DNA of 64,000 bases from Auricularia sp. M13 (GCA_037042915.1 CM073198.1:3720001-3784000), one strand, 5' to 3'. Shown: positions 1 through 11,941, numbered from the stretch's first letter. Numbers and translations: made by a program. The notes: generated by a model from the sequence alone, not told the origin.

Positions 1-653
1 CGCGGACGAAGAGGGATACGTTGACGCGTACATCGTGGCGCCGCCGACGATTTACGGCCCGTCAAGCGGACCCATCGAGCGGGAGTCGCGTCAGATTCCC
101 ATCCTCATCGATATGGCGCTCGCAGCCAAGCAAGGAGTCAAGGTTGGAGACGGTACTGCCACCTGGGATAACGTGCGCATCGCGCGGGTCGCATCCTCGG
201 GCGTCTCTAACCGCTGCATTCTCAGATTCATCTCGACGATCTCCTCGACTTCTACGAATTGCTCATCAAGAAGGCGCTGAGCCCAGAGTCGCGTGCCGCA
301 AAGCCCTCGCCGTACTCCAAGTTCTACATCGTCGTCAGCGACAAGCACCAGTGGGGCGAGCTGGCCGAGCTCCTTGCCAAAGCCCTGTACGAGAGGGGTT
401 ACTTATCTACGCCAGAGGTCAAATCTATCACCCTGGAGGAAGCCAACAAACTCGATCGATTTGCTTAGTGAGTGACGAATCTATTTCAAGTGCTGGAGCT
501 GAGACTTTCTTAAGTGGCGTCTGCACGAATTCGTTCGGCATTTCAACGAGGGCGAAGGAGCTGGGATGGAAGCCGAAGCATCTGAACTGGAGGGAGGATG
601 CCATCGCCGACCTCGACATTCACCTCAAGCTGAAGAAACTTAGCAAGCCTTAA
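1..653 (+). CDS. NAD(P)-dependent epimerase/dehydratase-like protein, copy 1 (5' end outside window)
   Basis: The 3' part of a Rossmann-fold NAD-dependent epimerase-type protein. The first exon already in frame contains APPTIYGPSSGP, matching the YGP segment of the second copy just downstream. An intron starts near 171 (GTGCGC) and ends at a CAG near 226; the next exon encodes the DDLLDFYELLIKKAL and PSPYSKFYIVVSDKHQWGEL segments. A last intron near 467-512 leads to a short exon ending RAKELGWKPKHLNW and stop TAA at 651-653. The protein aligns through its full visible length with the gene at 838-2196, so the two are tandem paralogues in the same direction. The substrate cannot be told from sequence. 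The family is cytosolic and usually acts on sugar nucleotides or related carbonyl compounds. The start and the nucleotide-binding glycine motif lie before the window. Confidence 0.85.
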   Translation, partial: RTKRDTLTRTSWRRRRFTARQADPSSGSRVRFPSSSIWRSQPSKESRLETVLPPGITCASRGSHPRASLTAAFSDSSRRSPRLLRIAHQEGAEPRVACRKALAVLQVLHRRQRQAPVGRAGRAPCQSPVREGLLIYARGQIYHPGGSQQTRSICLVSDESISSAGAETFLSGVCTNSFGISTRAKELGWKPKHLNWREDAIADLDIHLKLKKLSKP

Positions 654-837
654 AGCAACCTGTACCGATCTCGAATGTACCATTTACTTCGAAATACACG
701 TCCATGCAGATACTGTATCATGTCCGATCATCGGGAGTAGCATAAATCACGTGATTCACGTTATATGGTACGGTGCTCACTCAGCAATGCACAGAGGGAG
801 CCCAGCACTCTTGCCTTTATCCTGAACCAGGCGGAAA

Positions 838-2196
838 ATGGCCCAAGTGAACTTTACAGTGTTCATTCTTGGTGTTACGGGCTACGTTGGAGGTAGGTCA
901 TGTGCGCAAACCACAAGGCTGCACGAAAGCTGACCGTGTCTTCCTCATTCGCAGGGTCGCTCTTGACGCGTCTAGTAGAGCAGTATCCGAGTGCCCGATT
1001 CATAGGTTTCGTACGATCAGAGTCCACGATCCCAGCCATCCGTGCTGCGGGATGTCAAATGGTAATTCACGGCACCAACACGCATTTCGAGGTGCTCTTT
1101 CCAGATCGATGAGTGCTGTCATCCGAGTGCTGAGAATCTTGGTTAGAAAATCAGAGACGCGGCGGGTGACGCAGACTTGGTCCTGAACCTTGCCGACTGC
1201 GACGACGTAGGGTTGACTAAGGCTACCTTGGAGGGCTTGAAGCTTCGATACCAGGCAACCGGCAGGCGCCCCGTGCTCATTCACACCAGTGGGACAGCTT
1301 TGGTGATGGACATGAAGGCTCAGGGACAATTCGACCCAGACTTCGCAGCCCATCCGTACGACGTAAATACCTCTCCTTTCATCGCTATGTGGTCCGTCTC
1401 AGCTTATAGTTGCTTTAGGATGGTGTCGAGGAGCATATCAAGACTCGAATTGCACCTGAGAGCCCGCATCGTAATGTGGACAGCCTGTAGGGGGTATGCG
1501 AAAACCATCAACGCGTTTACCTATTCAGTCTTCAGGGTTTTTGCCGCGGACGAGGAGGGCTACATCGACGGGCACATCGTCGCGCCTGCTGTCATTTACG
1601 GTCCCTCAAGCGGTCCACTCGTGCGCGAGTCTCGCGGGGCAATCCCGAGGCTCGTCGACATGGCGCTCGCAGCCAACCAAGGTATCAAAGTCGGCGAAGG
1701 GACTGCCACTTGGTACAATGTATGTATTTGTACTGCTGCCTCGCCCGAAGAAATCTCACGCGGTCGTCGAAGATTCATATCGACGATCTTCTTGACTTCT
1801 ACGAGTTGCTCATCAAGAAAGTGCTGAACCCAGAGATCGCGGTCACTAAGTCCTCACCATATTCGAAGTTCTACTTCATGATCAGTGAGGAATTCCAATG
1901 GGGCGAGCTGGCGGAGGTCATCGCGAAAGCACTCCATGAGCGGGGCGCGCTACCAACGCCGGAGGTGAGGTCTCTCTCCGTGGAGGAAGCCAAGAAGTTC
2001 TTTCCCGGCGCAGCGTGGGTTTTCTCATTCTAGGCTTTAGTTAAGGACTCAATCCATGAACAGCGGACTCGGCTCGAATATGTTTTGCATTGCGACAAGG
2101 GCCAAGGAGCTTGGATGGAGTCCCAAGCACTTGCAATGGAAGAAGGACGCGGTGGCCGACGTGGAGCTACGGCTGAAGACGCTGGGAAAGATTTGA
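838..2196 (+). CDS. NAD(P)-dependent epimerase/dehydratase-like protein, copy 2
   Basis: Complete paralogue of the partial gene upstream. The start at 838 gives an N-terminus with the dinucleotide-binding motif GVTGYVGG, cut by an intron at 893-954 whose joining gives GGSLLTRLVEQYP. Further exons encode FVRSESTIPAIRAAGC, ADLVLNLADCDDV, the YGPSSGP segment, HIDDLLDFYELLIKKVL, and FMISEEFQWGELAEVIAKAL. The last exon after an intron near 2008-2055 encodes RAKELGWSPKHLQW and stops with TGA at 2194-2196. All exons stay open after splicing, so it looks functional. Extended short-chain dehydrogenase/epimerase fold is clear; the exact reaction is not. About 185 bp separates it from copy 1, consistent with a tandem duplication. 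Confidence 0.85.
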
Positions 2197-2245
2197 ATGT
2201 ATTGACAGGACTGTACATCCCCGCACAGATCCTAACGATCATGTT

Positions 2246-4359
2246 TTATGGGCCTTCTCGCTGAGACAGGTATTCGCCGTCCATCCACTTCTGAAGGATA
2301 TACAACGATTCGGGGCGCCGCTTTGCCGGCGCAGTGTGCCCAGCGCCGTCGAGCGTGAAGAATGCGAGCCCTTCCACAGCCTTCATCATTCCAGCTCGCT
2401 TTCCCTCATACATCCATTCATTCAACCTGGCGGCTTTGAATGCCGCTTTCCCGGCCCACTCAAGCTTGTGAGCCTCGCGGAGGTTTCCCACCTGCTCATA
2501 AGTCAGCGAGCGCCCCACAACGCCGGGTCCTCCTTGGAATAGCTCACCCAGTTACAGATCCAATCGTTCGCTCCTGAGAGTTGTCGTCAGTGACATGATT
2601 ATATCAGAGCCATTCAAACGCACCGACAAGGTGCAACACCCGCACGCCGCGATGCAGAAGCTCTTCGGTAAACGCGTTGCTGGAATGTAGCTGGTCGCCG
2701 GCCGTCGTGAAAGTCTGCATGATCTCAGGCGAGCAGGATCGCATGGTGGTGTTGCGCGAGCCCGTCCACTCGTCGACCCCAAGTTTGGCTCTGATGTCCG
2801 GCCGGTTCAAATAGTCGTCGACCCATCTGAATCCGGGGTCAGCATCATGAATTTTGAGGTGGCGAAGGAACGTTGAGGGATGAAGGGGAAGGGGCAGAGT
2901 CTGTCTGGCTGACGCACGGTTTCAGGATCCCGCACGTCTCGTCGGAGCATTCTTCTGCGAGATCATAGAGGTTTCTCCCCGTGAGACTCTGGACCTGCGC
3001 AAGTTCGCTGGCGCAAAATGCGGCAGCTGCCGCGCACGACATGTGGTCCCAGACATCAATACAGCTGGCAGTGTACCATTTTTCGCATCTCGGCATCTGC
3101 AACGCAAAGCTACGGTGAGGCAAGCCATGAGATGAAGGACCCGGAGACGCACTGCAGCCTTCATCCGCACACAAGTGCTGATCGGGAGGAGCGGCGGGAG
3201 ACTTGCGTTGGTGCATAACATGTCATACGATGTAAGAGACATTCTGCCGGTGTTGAGGGGAAGGTCAGTTGTCGAACTGTGTGAGTGAGCGTTAGCGACG
3301 TACGTAAGATAGTTTGTGAATCCATTGACCATGAGGACGCTCTGTAGATTGATCGGCTCGCGACCCTCGTTCATGGCTATAGAGTTGGCGTCTAGGATCG
3401 CGGACGCAAACACGGGCAGCATCCGTCCCTGCGATGATACGTATCAATGGATCTGGAGTCGGAACATGCGCATGAGCCACGCACTGCGTACGATTCGCCT
3501 GTGAGATGTAACGCCCGGCCACGAAACTCCGAGAAAGAGTTGAACCAGATGGTTATTAAAGCTGCGAAGTCCGTCGCCGCCTCTTGGGTAGTTGACTACG
3601 TTCAAGTTGAACCATTATCATCAAGCAGGCGACTGAAGATGAGATGACTAGCACGCACAGCATGTTCTCCGTGCTCTGAGTAGGAAAACCCGGTTCCTAC
3701 TGGCTGTTCAAGGAATATGACTGAAGAATTGCTGTTCCACGAGAAGGGGTTATTCATGGGCTCGCTGTCTTTGCCATCGTTGGGCCAGTAGCATGGCCCT
3801 GTGCAAACGACATCAATCCCCAATAACTTATAGCTCTGCAACACGTACCATTCTCCAAGAATAGTCCTATACATCGTACATAGCGTCAGTCAATCTCACG
3901 ACGGGAAGGGTGCGCACTCGCCCGTCGTTGAGGAACACCCGGGACCGCCTGGCAACAGCAGGTCAGCCGTGCAACATCGGCCTGTTTGAAGCCGTTCGAG
4001 CGCACCATTTATCCATACCACAACGGGGTCAAGCTCTGGCTTGCTTCTGGATTCGAAGAAGTAAAAGAACATATGGCGAGCCTCGATATCAACGTAGCCA
4101 GTATATGTTCTGCAGCGATAGGTTCATTCTTCACGACCCATTTACGCCTTTGACATGCGTACTTCGCTCCGGTAGTTTCACAGAAATCATGTACGCGCTT
4201 CACGCGCACGCCATGATGAGGGTACGAAGGGTGGGTGAGTTTGATATGTGCCTCTGCACTCACGTCCGCAAGACGAGCGCTCTCTGCGGCACGGAGCACA
4301 TGCTGCTGTGCTTTTACAGACACTAGAAGGCCTACAGAGAACCAGACGAGGGACTTCAT
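2246..4359 (-). CDS. Serine carboxypeptidase (peptidase family S10)
   Basis: Removes C-terminal amino acids; a secreted or vacuolar enzyme. The start at 4359 gives a hydrophobic signal peptide ([18 protein letters not shown]). The substrate-binding region is seen as [19 protein letters not shown] near 3680. The nucleophile motif is split by an intron and rejoins as GESYAGRMLPVF (exon ends near 3495 and 3438). The catalytic Asp lies in GANDWICNW near 2555-2540, again only after removing an intron. The catalytic His is in LDGAGHTAP near 2330. Other typical segments are [12 protein letters not shown] and [12 protein letters not shown]. All three catalytic residues are present, and the stop is at 2246. 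The ORFs look broken unless at least eight short introns are removed. It is transcribed divergently from the URC1-like gene. Confidence 0.85.
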
Positions 4360-4817
4360 GCTCGTTGCACTTGCCCAGGGCCTGCTGCGGTGAAGTACGA
4401 GACCAACCGCTGATGGCGGAGTTTGATACGTTGAGTTTTCCTTGAATCCTGTCTATGACTTTATCCCTTGCACCCTCTGACTTCCATATCTTTCCATTCG
4501 TTATAGATTCACTCTGTTCGTAGGGACTTAACGCTTGCGCAGATTATTCAAAAAACAATTGATCTCTGTGCTGAGCGGCAGAGACGCGGAAAACTGCACG
4601 ACTATGTACAGATGATTGCGAGATCACTGGTCTTCCATAAACTCCATGCATCCAGCCTTCTCAACCGTTTTATGTGTGTGAGCACGGCCTCAGCCGACAG
4701 GATATTACGTCAAGCGTCGGCTAATAAGCGTTGAGTCCGAGTCACGAGTCCGCGTCGCCGCGTACAAAGCAGCCGCGGCGCCTCGCGGCAGCCTCCTGTC
4801 TCCTTTCCTCCCCAACG
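4360..4817. promoter_or_regulatory. Divergent promoter region between carboxypeptidase and URC1-like gene
   Basis: No gene is seen. The stretch separates two start codons pointing away from each other, so it should hold the promoters of both genes. Pyrimidine-rich tracts precede the 4818 start (CCTGTCTCCTTTCCTCCCCAACG), as is common upstream of fungal start codons. No clear TATA box was found. Confidence 0.5.
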
Positions 4818-6869
4818 ATGGCCGTTATCCCAGACGACGTCCTCGCCCAGATTCTGTCCAAGCTCGAGTCGCTCACGGTGTCCCAGGAGACATTGCAAGC
4901 CAAGGTGCGCGCGTCCTGCGCCAGATAGCAACGCTGCTGACCCTGGCCTGCAGCTCGATGCGCTCACTGGCACCAGCCACGCTGCTGGCACCCCATCCAG
5001 GGGAATCCCTGTCCCGGGGTCGCCCAGCGTAGCCCTGCCGGCCGCCTTTGGCTCAGGCTCGCCACCGGTGACTGGGACGAGCCCGTTATCGGGCGGCAGT
5101 GCATTCGGCCTGCCCGCCCTGGCCACCGGCGCCCCGCGACACGACGCTGCGCTGGCACAGGTGCTGGGCGAAGACGACGCGCACAAGGAACGCGAGCGCA
5201 AGCTCTATCCGTCGCGTGTCATTCTTACCAGTACGGGCGCGTATCACTGATGGTGGCGCGAAGTGCTCACGGACGTTGGCAGCGTATCCCGGACAGACGG
5301 GCATTCACCCCATCCCGCTCAACTGGGCAGCCCCGACCTCCGCTGAGCGTGGTCCAGTTGTCTGCTCGCGCCAGCCGAAGTCAATCAAGCTACGCAACGC
5401 AATCGGCGCACATTCGGGTTCGTACTCGATATACCGCGCGTTGGCGGTGGCCATGGGCACGCTTGACCCGAATCATCGTCCTTCGTACAAGGACACCGAG
5501 CCCCCGGCGAGCATTCAGATCAAACCCAACCCTGGCTGGGCCAACATCGTGTCGTTTGATCCTTGGGGACATCTTGTACCCCAGGTTTTCGCCAAAGAGC
5601 TCGAAGCTGGCATCGACATTCGACCCAGTATCGCGGTCACCAAGGTCTGCAGCCGTATTGTCAATTCTCTCCCATTCTGACCCTCTCTCAGGCTCACATC
5701 AAACTGAGCGAATTGGATGACCTCGCACGTCGCGGACAGCTCACGATCGACGGCAAAATCGTATTGGAGTCCCGTCCTATCCCGAACCCCGATGGCACCA
5801 AGAGCGATCTCTACCCTGGTGTTGAGCTCGCAACAAGCAAAGCCGCGGTCGAGCCTGTATGGTATCTGCCTGGCGTCGCGGAGCGGTTTGGAATGTGGGG
5901 CATACCTTTGATTACAGTCGGTCTCCAAGCTGACATATTGATATAGCTCTGAAGGCCTTCTGCGACGTGCTTTGTTCGAGGATACGGGAGGAATGTATCC
6001 TGAACTTATCACGCGGCCGGATATCAAGGTATTCCTGCCACCGATTGGCAACTTGACCGTCTACATCTGTGAGGTCTTATCCATGCTCCTGAGCCCAGTC
6101 ATACTCATCATATATAGTCGGCAACCCCGCATTTGTCTCGGATGAGAGCAAAGAGTTGACGCTGCGCGTGCACGACGAGTGCAACGGTTCCGACGTTTTC
6201 GGCTCGGGTACGAGGCTTGAATATCATTCTACGCGGAGACTCAGTCTTTCACAGACATCTGCACATGCAAACCCTACCTTGTGTTTGCCATTGAGGAGGC
6301 CGTGCGCTGCGCGCAACGCGGAGGCGTCGGTGTAGTTGTCTACTTCCGCAAGGAGGGCCGTGCGCTGGGCGAAGTGACCAAGTACGCCTCATCACATCGT
6401 GTTGTAAGCAATTCACGATATTGATGCGCCACGAACATTACAGGTATCTGGTGTACAACCTGCGCAAGCGCGGCGGCGACTCGGCGGACAAGTACTTCCG
6501 GAGCACAGAGGTCATCGCGGGCGTGAAGGACATGCGCTTCCAGGCGCTCATGCCCGACGTCCTGCACTGGCTCGGCATCCGCAAGATCGACAACATGATC
6601 TCCATGTCGGACATGTGCGCATCATTTCCTCCCCTCTTTCTCGTGTTTGCGCTCAACCCGATGGAACTCGTAGGAAATACGACGCCATCGTGCAGTCGGG
6701 CATCCCGATTCTCAAGCGGTACGACATCCCCGAGCACCTCATCCCGCCCGATTCGCGCGTCGAGATCGACGCGAAGATCGCCGCGGGGTACTTCACGAGC
6801 GGCAAGAAGATCACGACGGAGGACCTCGTCAAGACCGTGGGCAGGACCTGGGAGGATTCGGATCACTAG
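4818..6869 (+). CDS. URC1: GTP cyclohydrolase II-like protein of uracil catabolism (URC1 type)
   Basis: Member of the fungal GTP cyclohydrolase II-like group needed for the URC pathway, in which uracil serves as nitrogen source. The start at 4818 reads MAVIPDDVLAQILSKLESL; the first intron is 4905-4953. Later exons contain YPGQTGIHPIPLNW, IKLRNAIGAHSGSY, NPGWANIVSFDPWGH, and KAAVEPVWYLPGVAERFG, all typical of the long fungal form with an extra N-terminal domain. The cyclohydrolase core shows RVHDECNGSDVFGS followed after an intron by DICTCKPYL, giving the three zinc-binding Cys of the family, then YFRKEGRALGEVTKYLVYN. The C-terminus is IPPDSRVEIDAKIAAGYFTSGK and the stop is at 6867-6869. It appears intact. 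Whether it has true GTP cyclohydrolase II activity is not shown by sequence; the assignment to uracil catabolism is by family. Confidence 0.88.
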
Positions 6870-7633
6870 TGCAAGGCCGGGGGCGTCAACGGGGAGGAGT
6901 TATTGCAATGGCGAGTAATCGATGTAGTTTTCTTTTTGTCTTCACGCGTAATGGATGCAATGGCGATTTGTTCAAGCTGTCCTTCGTGTCCGCGGCTCTG
7001 GTCGGGCCGTTGTCACACCTCAGTCGGTCCCATTAATATCCGCAAGACTAAGCATTATGCCGAGTCCAGGACACGTTTCGGCGAGCGGGACGAGCGAGAG
7101 AGCGTCCGACTAATTTGGTCGGACATGCTCCTGCTTTCCGTGGTCGCGAAAAATCTGGGAATCGTGACCACCTCGTCTCGTCATCTATCTGCCACGATTT
7201 ACTCTCATGCGGAACCCCGGCGCCGCCAGATTGCGACGAATTTTGCGTTATCGGGTCCTTTGTGCGTCCTTCGCGTCTTGCGGCTTACCACGAACCCAAT
7301 TTCCATGTTCTGGGTCTGGCATACGGAGCAACGTTTGGTCTTCTACGTTGCGTATGCAAATCACACGGATATCTTCTTTCTTGGATGCCGCAGCGCAACG
7401 ACTAGTCCTAATAGTATTATACCTCAAGCGCAGTGTCTGGTTCTTTGTACAGTGCTCACATAGGGACCACTGGCTATGCAGCTCACTGCGCAGACCCCAA
7501 GGGCAAGACAATTGGCATTTACAGCCGGGCGTAACACAAACCGCTTAACTTGCCGGGAAACGAGCTGGGACTAAAAGTTTACACATTCGGGGCAGTCATC
7601 TGCTAAGGCCTACAAAAATTCGCACGAGATGCT
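6870..7633. other. Intergenic stretch with a duplicated block at 7121-7290
   Basis: No gene is supported between the URC1-like stop and the 3' end of the kinase-like gene. Positions 7121-7290 match 43910-44086 in inverse orientation at roughly 70-75 percent by eye. They begin CGGACATGCTCCTGCTTTCC here and CGGATATGCTTCTGCTTTCC on the minus strand there. Both copies lie just beyond the 3' end of a kinase-like paralogue, so they mark the edge of an inverted segmental duplication. Confidence 0.5.
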
Positions 7634-9104
7634 TCACCTACTTGGGTTTGCGGCTTCTTGAGGGAGATGCTTCATCTGCTCGGGCTTGCACAAGCCGTCG
7701 CGGATCGCCTTCATGAACAGGCGAGCCCAGTCACGGAAATGAAGGCAATCCAGCCTCAGGACGCGCTGCGCATCCCCCATAGTTCTGTAAGGGGACGCGT
7801 CGAGGACCGGCCAGAGCAGCTCCCAGCGAGACAAGCCATCCGTCAGCGCATGGAACTGTACCAAGCATTCGTGAACCGTGGGACGATGCTCCGGTCGTCG
7901 GTCGGTCATCGCGCGCAGCAGCGGGCAAAGCGATGGGATGCTCTGCGACGGGTTGTCAGCTTTGAGGGCGGTCTTGTGAGAAAGGCCGATTGCTTGCCTT
8001 TCCGAACATGAGGTGTAGAGTCATTCCGAGCTGCCAGATGTCCCCAGCAAAGGCGTCATATCGAACCTCCGGCGGGTTAAGAAGCTGTTCCAGCGTGGGA
8101 TTCGTGGTCCCGAACACTTCGGGCAGTTTATGCATGCCACCGTCCCAGGTCACGCTGTGGTCGTCGCTATCGAAGCGAGTCGACAATCCGAAATCGATGT
8201 ACCAGTACTTGACCGGAACTTCGATGCGATCTAGGCAAGGCGATGGGTCATGAAAGTTCGCCCAGGCCATGAAAGAACGGCGTGTATCAATACCCTCTGG
8301 AAACATCGGTCGTTGATCGAGAAGGATATTGCTCGCATGTATATCACTGTGAGACCGTCAATGGGTCGGATATGGCGTTTGCAAGCTTTTGGCGACGTAC
8401 CGATGCGCAATGCCCCGATCATGCAGGAATACTAGACCCTGTCCGATGGAATCGGGATGCGTATCACTTGCGCTGAAGAAATTGCACACACCTCGATCAT
8501 CTGGCGCACAAACTCGATTGCCTCTGCAGCTAAACGCCACGGGTGTTGCCATGCCGGAATCGCCCACGGAAATACGAAGAAAGCGTAACGTGAGCCACCG
8601 GTGAACTCTAAAGCCGCTTCGCTTTGATCGGCAAAGTAATCCATGATGGGCAGACAATGGTTCTCCATCGACGGCTGGGAACGAAGCAGAAGGTTCAGAG
8701 CTAGTTCTTGAAGAGTCTCCAGGTTTTCCGAATCGCTGAGCTTGTAGCATTTAATCCAGACCTGAAACCCGCTTCGGACGATGGTGGCATCCATGCCGTG
8801 CTCAACCAACGTGTCATCGTCCTATTCAATGTTGAGTTTGTCGATGAAGATTAGATCTATAAAGCGAAAGGCGCACCGCAATGTCCAGCAGGCCTGTATC
8901 GCAGGCGTCTTGGATTAGGGCTTGGGCTTCCTCCCCCGCCATTTCCGCTATAGTATCTACAAAATCTTCGAGGACGCCTTCTTCATAGCGCTCGCGAAGT
9001 TTGTAGCCACGCTGGAGGAAAATATCGTAGTTCAGCGTCCAGAACCGCTCTGCATCGGACAGGCGAAGCCGTTGTTCGATATCGTCGAGCTGTGGAGTTG
9101 ACAT
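7634..9104 (-). CDS. Protein-kinase-like protein, paralogue A
   Basis: One of at least five related genes here. Exon 1 (start at 9104) carries the family N-terminus LSDAERFWTLNYDIFLQRGYKLRERY. Exon 2 has an N-lobe-like segment DATIVRSGFQVWIKCYKL, with Lys at the ATP-binding position, and a conserved PWRLAAEAIEFVRQMIE helix. A short exon gives GLVFLHDRGIAHR, then an intron, then DIHASNIL, rebuilding an HRDxxxxN catalytic loop. DFG is present in YWYIDFGLSTRF, and the subdomain IX-like motif is FAGDIWQLG. After the kinase fold comes a conserved tail, LDCLHFRDWARL and GLCKPEQMKHLP. All key catalytic residues are present, so activity is possible. It resembles the short, lineage-expanded kinase-like proteins of Agaricomycetes; the substrate is unknown. 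A coiled-coil gene lies upstream on the same strand, as it does for paralogue C. Confidence 0.8.
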
Positions 9105-9946
9105 CTAAGTGACAAGGCGCTGAGTTCCAATACTCTCTACTACTTACGTCATTGCCGCTGCTTTGGTACCATGGCGCTCGGTGTCACTGCTTGCATTGAG
9201 CGACTCAGAACGTGAACGTCGCCGCTATGCGAGTCTTGACACTGAGCCGCCTTCTATATTTGCGTCTACGTGAGACGCAGACGGGAAGCACAAGCATGTC
9301 GGCGCTGCCGAGCTTTTGTAGCCACGGGACGCCGACCTCAAACAGAGAATGCTGGCCGGTATCAATATGTCAATCCCCGGCGGAGTCCGAGTGAGTCCGA
9401 GCGCCGGAGGCTCATTAAACTGGGATACACTGAGCTATCTTGCAAGTTTTCGAGCAGTCAGGCTGGGAGGTGAAGAGGAGCTTGTGGTCTGAGGCAGTTA
9501 CATAAGCGTCGCAAGAGCATGCAAATCCGCTAAGACTGGTGAAAATCCGATGCGACAGACGCACCGTGCTCCGAGCGCCGCTCACCGCGCAGCAGCGCCT
9601 CCTCCCCGCACCAGTTCTAATGCTGGAGAGGAGGCTCGAGGGCATACCTCACGCCTGGCAGCATTCTCAGTGTTCATTCCAAGACTCCTAGTTCATTCTC
9701 AATTCTGTATTGACTCTCGATTCTGCCACGCTGATAATTTCTGTAAAACGTACAACTAAGGACAGGAGGATGTGCAAGGAGTAACACTAATTCACATGTG
9801 GGAATCCGGATGCTCAGGGTGAATACGGTTCTGAGGAATGATTTGAGCAATGCTTATCCGTTTGTCAGCTTGAAAGTGGTCCTAATACTCACGGGCAGCG
9901 TCTGGGTCGTACTTCTCGCGACGCTTAGTCTCGTCGACAACGCGGT
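9105..9946. other. Intergenic, no gene seen
   Basis: Only short out-of-context ORFs on both strands. It should contain the promoter of kinase-like paralogue A and the 3' end of the coiled-coil gene. Confidence 0.4.
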
Positions 9947-10386
9947 TCAATACGGATACTCCGCGCTGTCAATAGTGCCGTGAGTATCCGAGTCGTTCAT
10001 GCTCCCACGGTGCAACTTATTCCTGCGCACCTTGACCGCCCTTGCTGCGGATTTCATTGCCAACGTGGAGAGTCCCTGACGCCCCCATCTAATGACTGTG
10101 TTCTTGGCTTCAATTGCTTTGTCGCCGTGAACATCTGAGGCTTCGAGTTTGGCCTCAGCGCGCTGGAAGGCCTCCTCGGCCTTACGAAGACTCGGCGGTG
10201 TTGCAATGCCCCGGGAGCGTAGGTTTCGCTGAATGCGATTATGGCGTTTCCTAGCTTCGGAGAGTCGATCAGTCATAGCAAGGGCCTTGGTAGACGTCTG
10301 AAGGTCGACTTCGGCGGGGTTATGGCGATGCGCTTGCTCAGCGGCCATGGCAAACAGCTCAGCACCGGCTTTGGCTTGGTCGACCA
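9947..10386 (-). CDS. Small coiled-coil protein paired with kinase-like gene (main exon)
   Basis: A long exon preceded on the minus strand by an acceptor (ACTTGCAG) at about 10387, so at least one 5' exon is missing from this call. The protein is Lys/Glu/Ala-rich and helical. The segment RSRGIATPPSLRKAEEAFQRAE corresponds to MHNRGLPTPPAVAEAKQDFQRAD in the gene at 38527-39340. The shared pattern continues through KALAM / KGLAL before it and VHGDKA / AHGDHA after it. The two genes are therefore paralogues. Both lie upstream of a kinase-like gene on the same strand. No known domain was recognised. It may be an adaptor or partner of the kinase-like product, which is inference from pairing only. 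Confidence 0.55.
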
Positions 10387-11436
10387 CTGCAAGTAAACGG
10401 GGTCAGTAGTCTTTGCCGCGGAACGTGACGGTAACGCTACATACTGGTGTTGAGGTTATCCTAGTAGAGAGATGCAGAAGGCGAGGGTTGAAAACGACGA
10501 CGCACTCCTGATCGCCAAAGCGCGATTAATGTCAGCTTTATATTACTGAGGTTTCCCAGGTCACAATACCAGCCTCCGAACCGCGGCGAGTAACGGTGGC
10601 TATTGAGGCATGTGAGGACCCTATTTCAGGAACGGCTTCTCGTTTGCTGCGAAGGCGACTGACCCGAGGGAAGACATGCAGTGTTTTCCAACAAAGAACT
10701 GCCGTTATTCGTTGCCCTGGGCAGCCACATTCAACCGGCTCAGTTTCAGCATGCAGAAATGAATATATTGAGATTATGCTATCACCTGGCGCTCAACCTG
10801 AGTCCGTTTGGCAGCACTTCGCTCCCTCATGGCATGTATCCGCGCGCGCAGTGTCTGCGCAGTATTATTACCATGTCCCCCGCTTCCCACGTTTAATGAA
10901 AACTAACAGTGTTTGTTATTCTGAAGAAGCACGCGGATTGTGGGATTCTGTGCGGCAGCTTTGACATTGTTATGGCAAGTACTGTACATGTCCAGCCTGT
11001 CGAACTTCGGCATGATTGCGAACATGATTCGAGAGGCCAGAACACCTAGCAGCCTGACTCCTAAGCATGATCGGCATCTGGAGGAGTCTGAGTCTGAGCT
11101 GGGATGCGACCTCAGAAGAACGATTTGTAAGATGAAGAGGGCGGGATTGCAGAAGACGCGCGAAGTTTGACATTCCACTGTCAAGTGATCGGAGATGTGC
11201 GGGAGAGGCTGGAAGCACGTGTCAACCTTCTAAACAGTCAGTGTTCCGGCGGTAATGGATGCAATTACCGATAGCCAGCAGCAGCCAGCAGTAGTGCGAT
11301 TGCAGAACATAGCAATAACACTCGCCCCTGTTTCGGATGATGTATGACAATGTTCAACTATGCCTGAGGATAATAGGTGCGGGACTCTATCTCTGAGCCA
11401 TGGCGGCAGCTTCTGTCTCATACCCGGCGAGGCCGT
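10387..11436. other. Intergenic, no gene seen
   Basis: Contains short unsupported ORFs only, and possibly the unlocated 5' exon of the coiled-coil gene near 10440-10520. It ends with GGCCGT at 11431-11436, the left copy of the 6-bp direct repeat that flanks the candidate integrase element. Confidence 0.4.
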
Positions 11437-11941
11437 TATCCTCCTTAAAGTGCACAAAAAATATTTTGGTCAAAAAACGGCCTCCTTCAGAATATTTTGG
11501 CCTGCCTACAGAATTTTGGCTTATCTCCAGAATTTCACCCAACATCCAGAATTTGAGGCAGTTTGTTCAGATCTGCAAGAAGCAGCTTCAGATTCCACAC
11601 CCGCATGATCAAACTCCGTGTCGGCGCAATCAGATTTGGCGCCCGTGCGATCAGATTTGGCGCCTGTCCGTTCAGATTTGGCGCCCGTCAGTTCAGAATC
11701 CATCGAGCTTCTCCAGAATCGCACCTCAGTCGTTCAGAATGTACCCTGATGCTTACAGAAATTTAAATAGCCTATTCAGAATTCTTGCACTTGATGAAAG
11801 TCACCTGATCATGATTCAGATTTAAATACAAGACCAATCAGTTCACTGCTCAGCCAAGAATCTGAGCGTCTTTTCCATATCATCAGGGCCCTGAGACAAG
11901 GTTCGGAGGCCTCGGAGCTCTCGAGTTCTCGGGCGGCTGTC
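11437..11941 (+). repeat. Left long terminal inverted repeat of the integrase element
   Basis: About 505 bp matching the reverse complement of 28216-28689 at about 85-90 percent by eye. It is built largely of degenerate units starting CAGAATTT or CAGATT, about fifteen between 11485 and 11825. Three tandem copies of a unit of about 21 bp around CAGATTTGGCGCC lie near 11633-11690, where the right repeat has only two, which accounts for most of the length difference. The inner boundary is at GAGTTCTCG. Confidence 0.85.

Noticed and set aside
2592-2650. Apparent catalytic Asp to Glu change (VGAFEWL) in the carboxypeptidase
   Set aside because: The bases coding FEWL fall in an intron; splicing GTGCGT to CTCTCAG joins VLHLVG to ANDWICNW, restoring the catalytic Asp.
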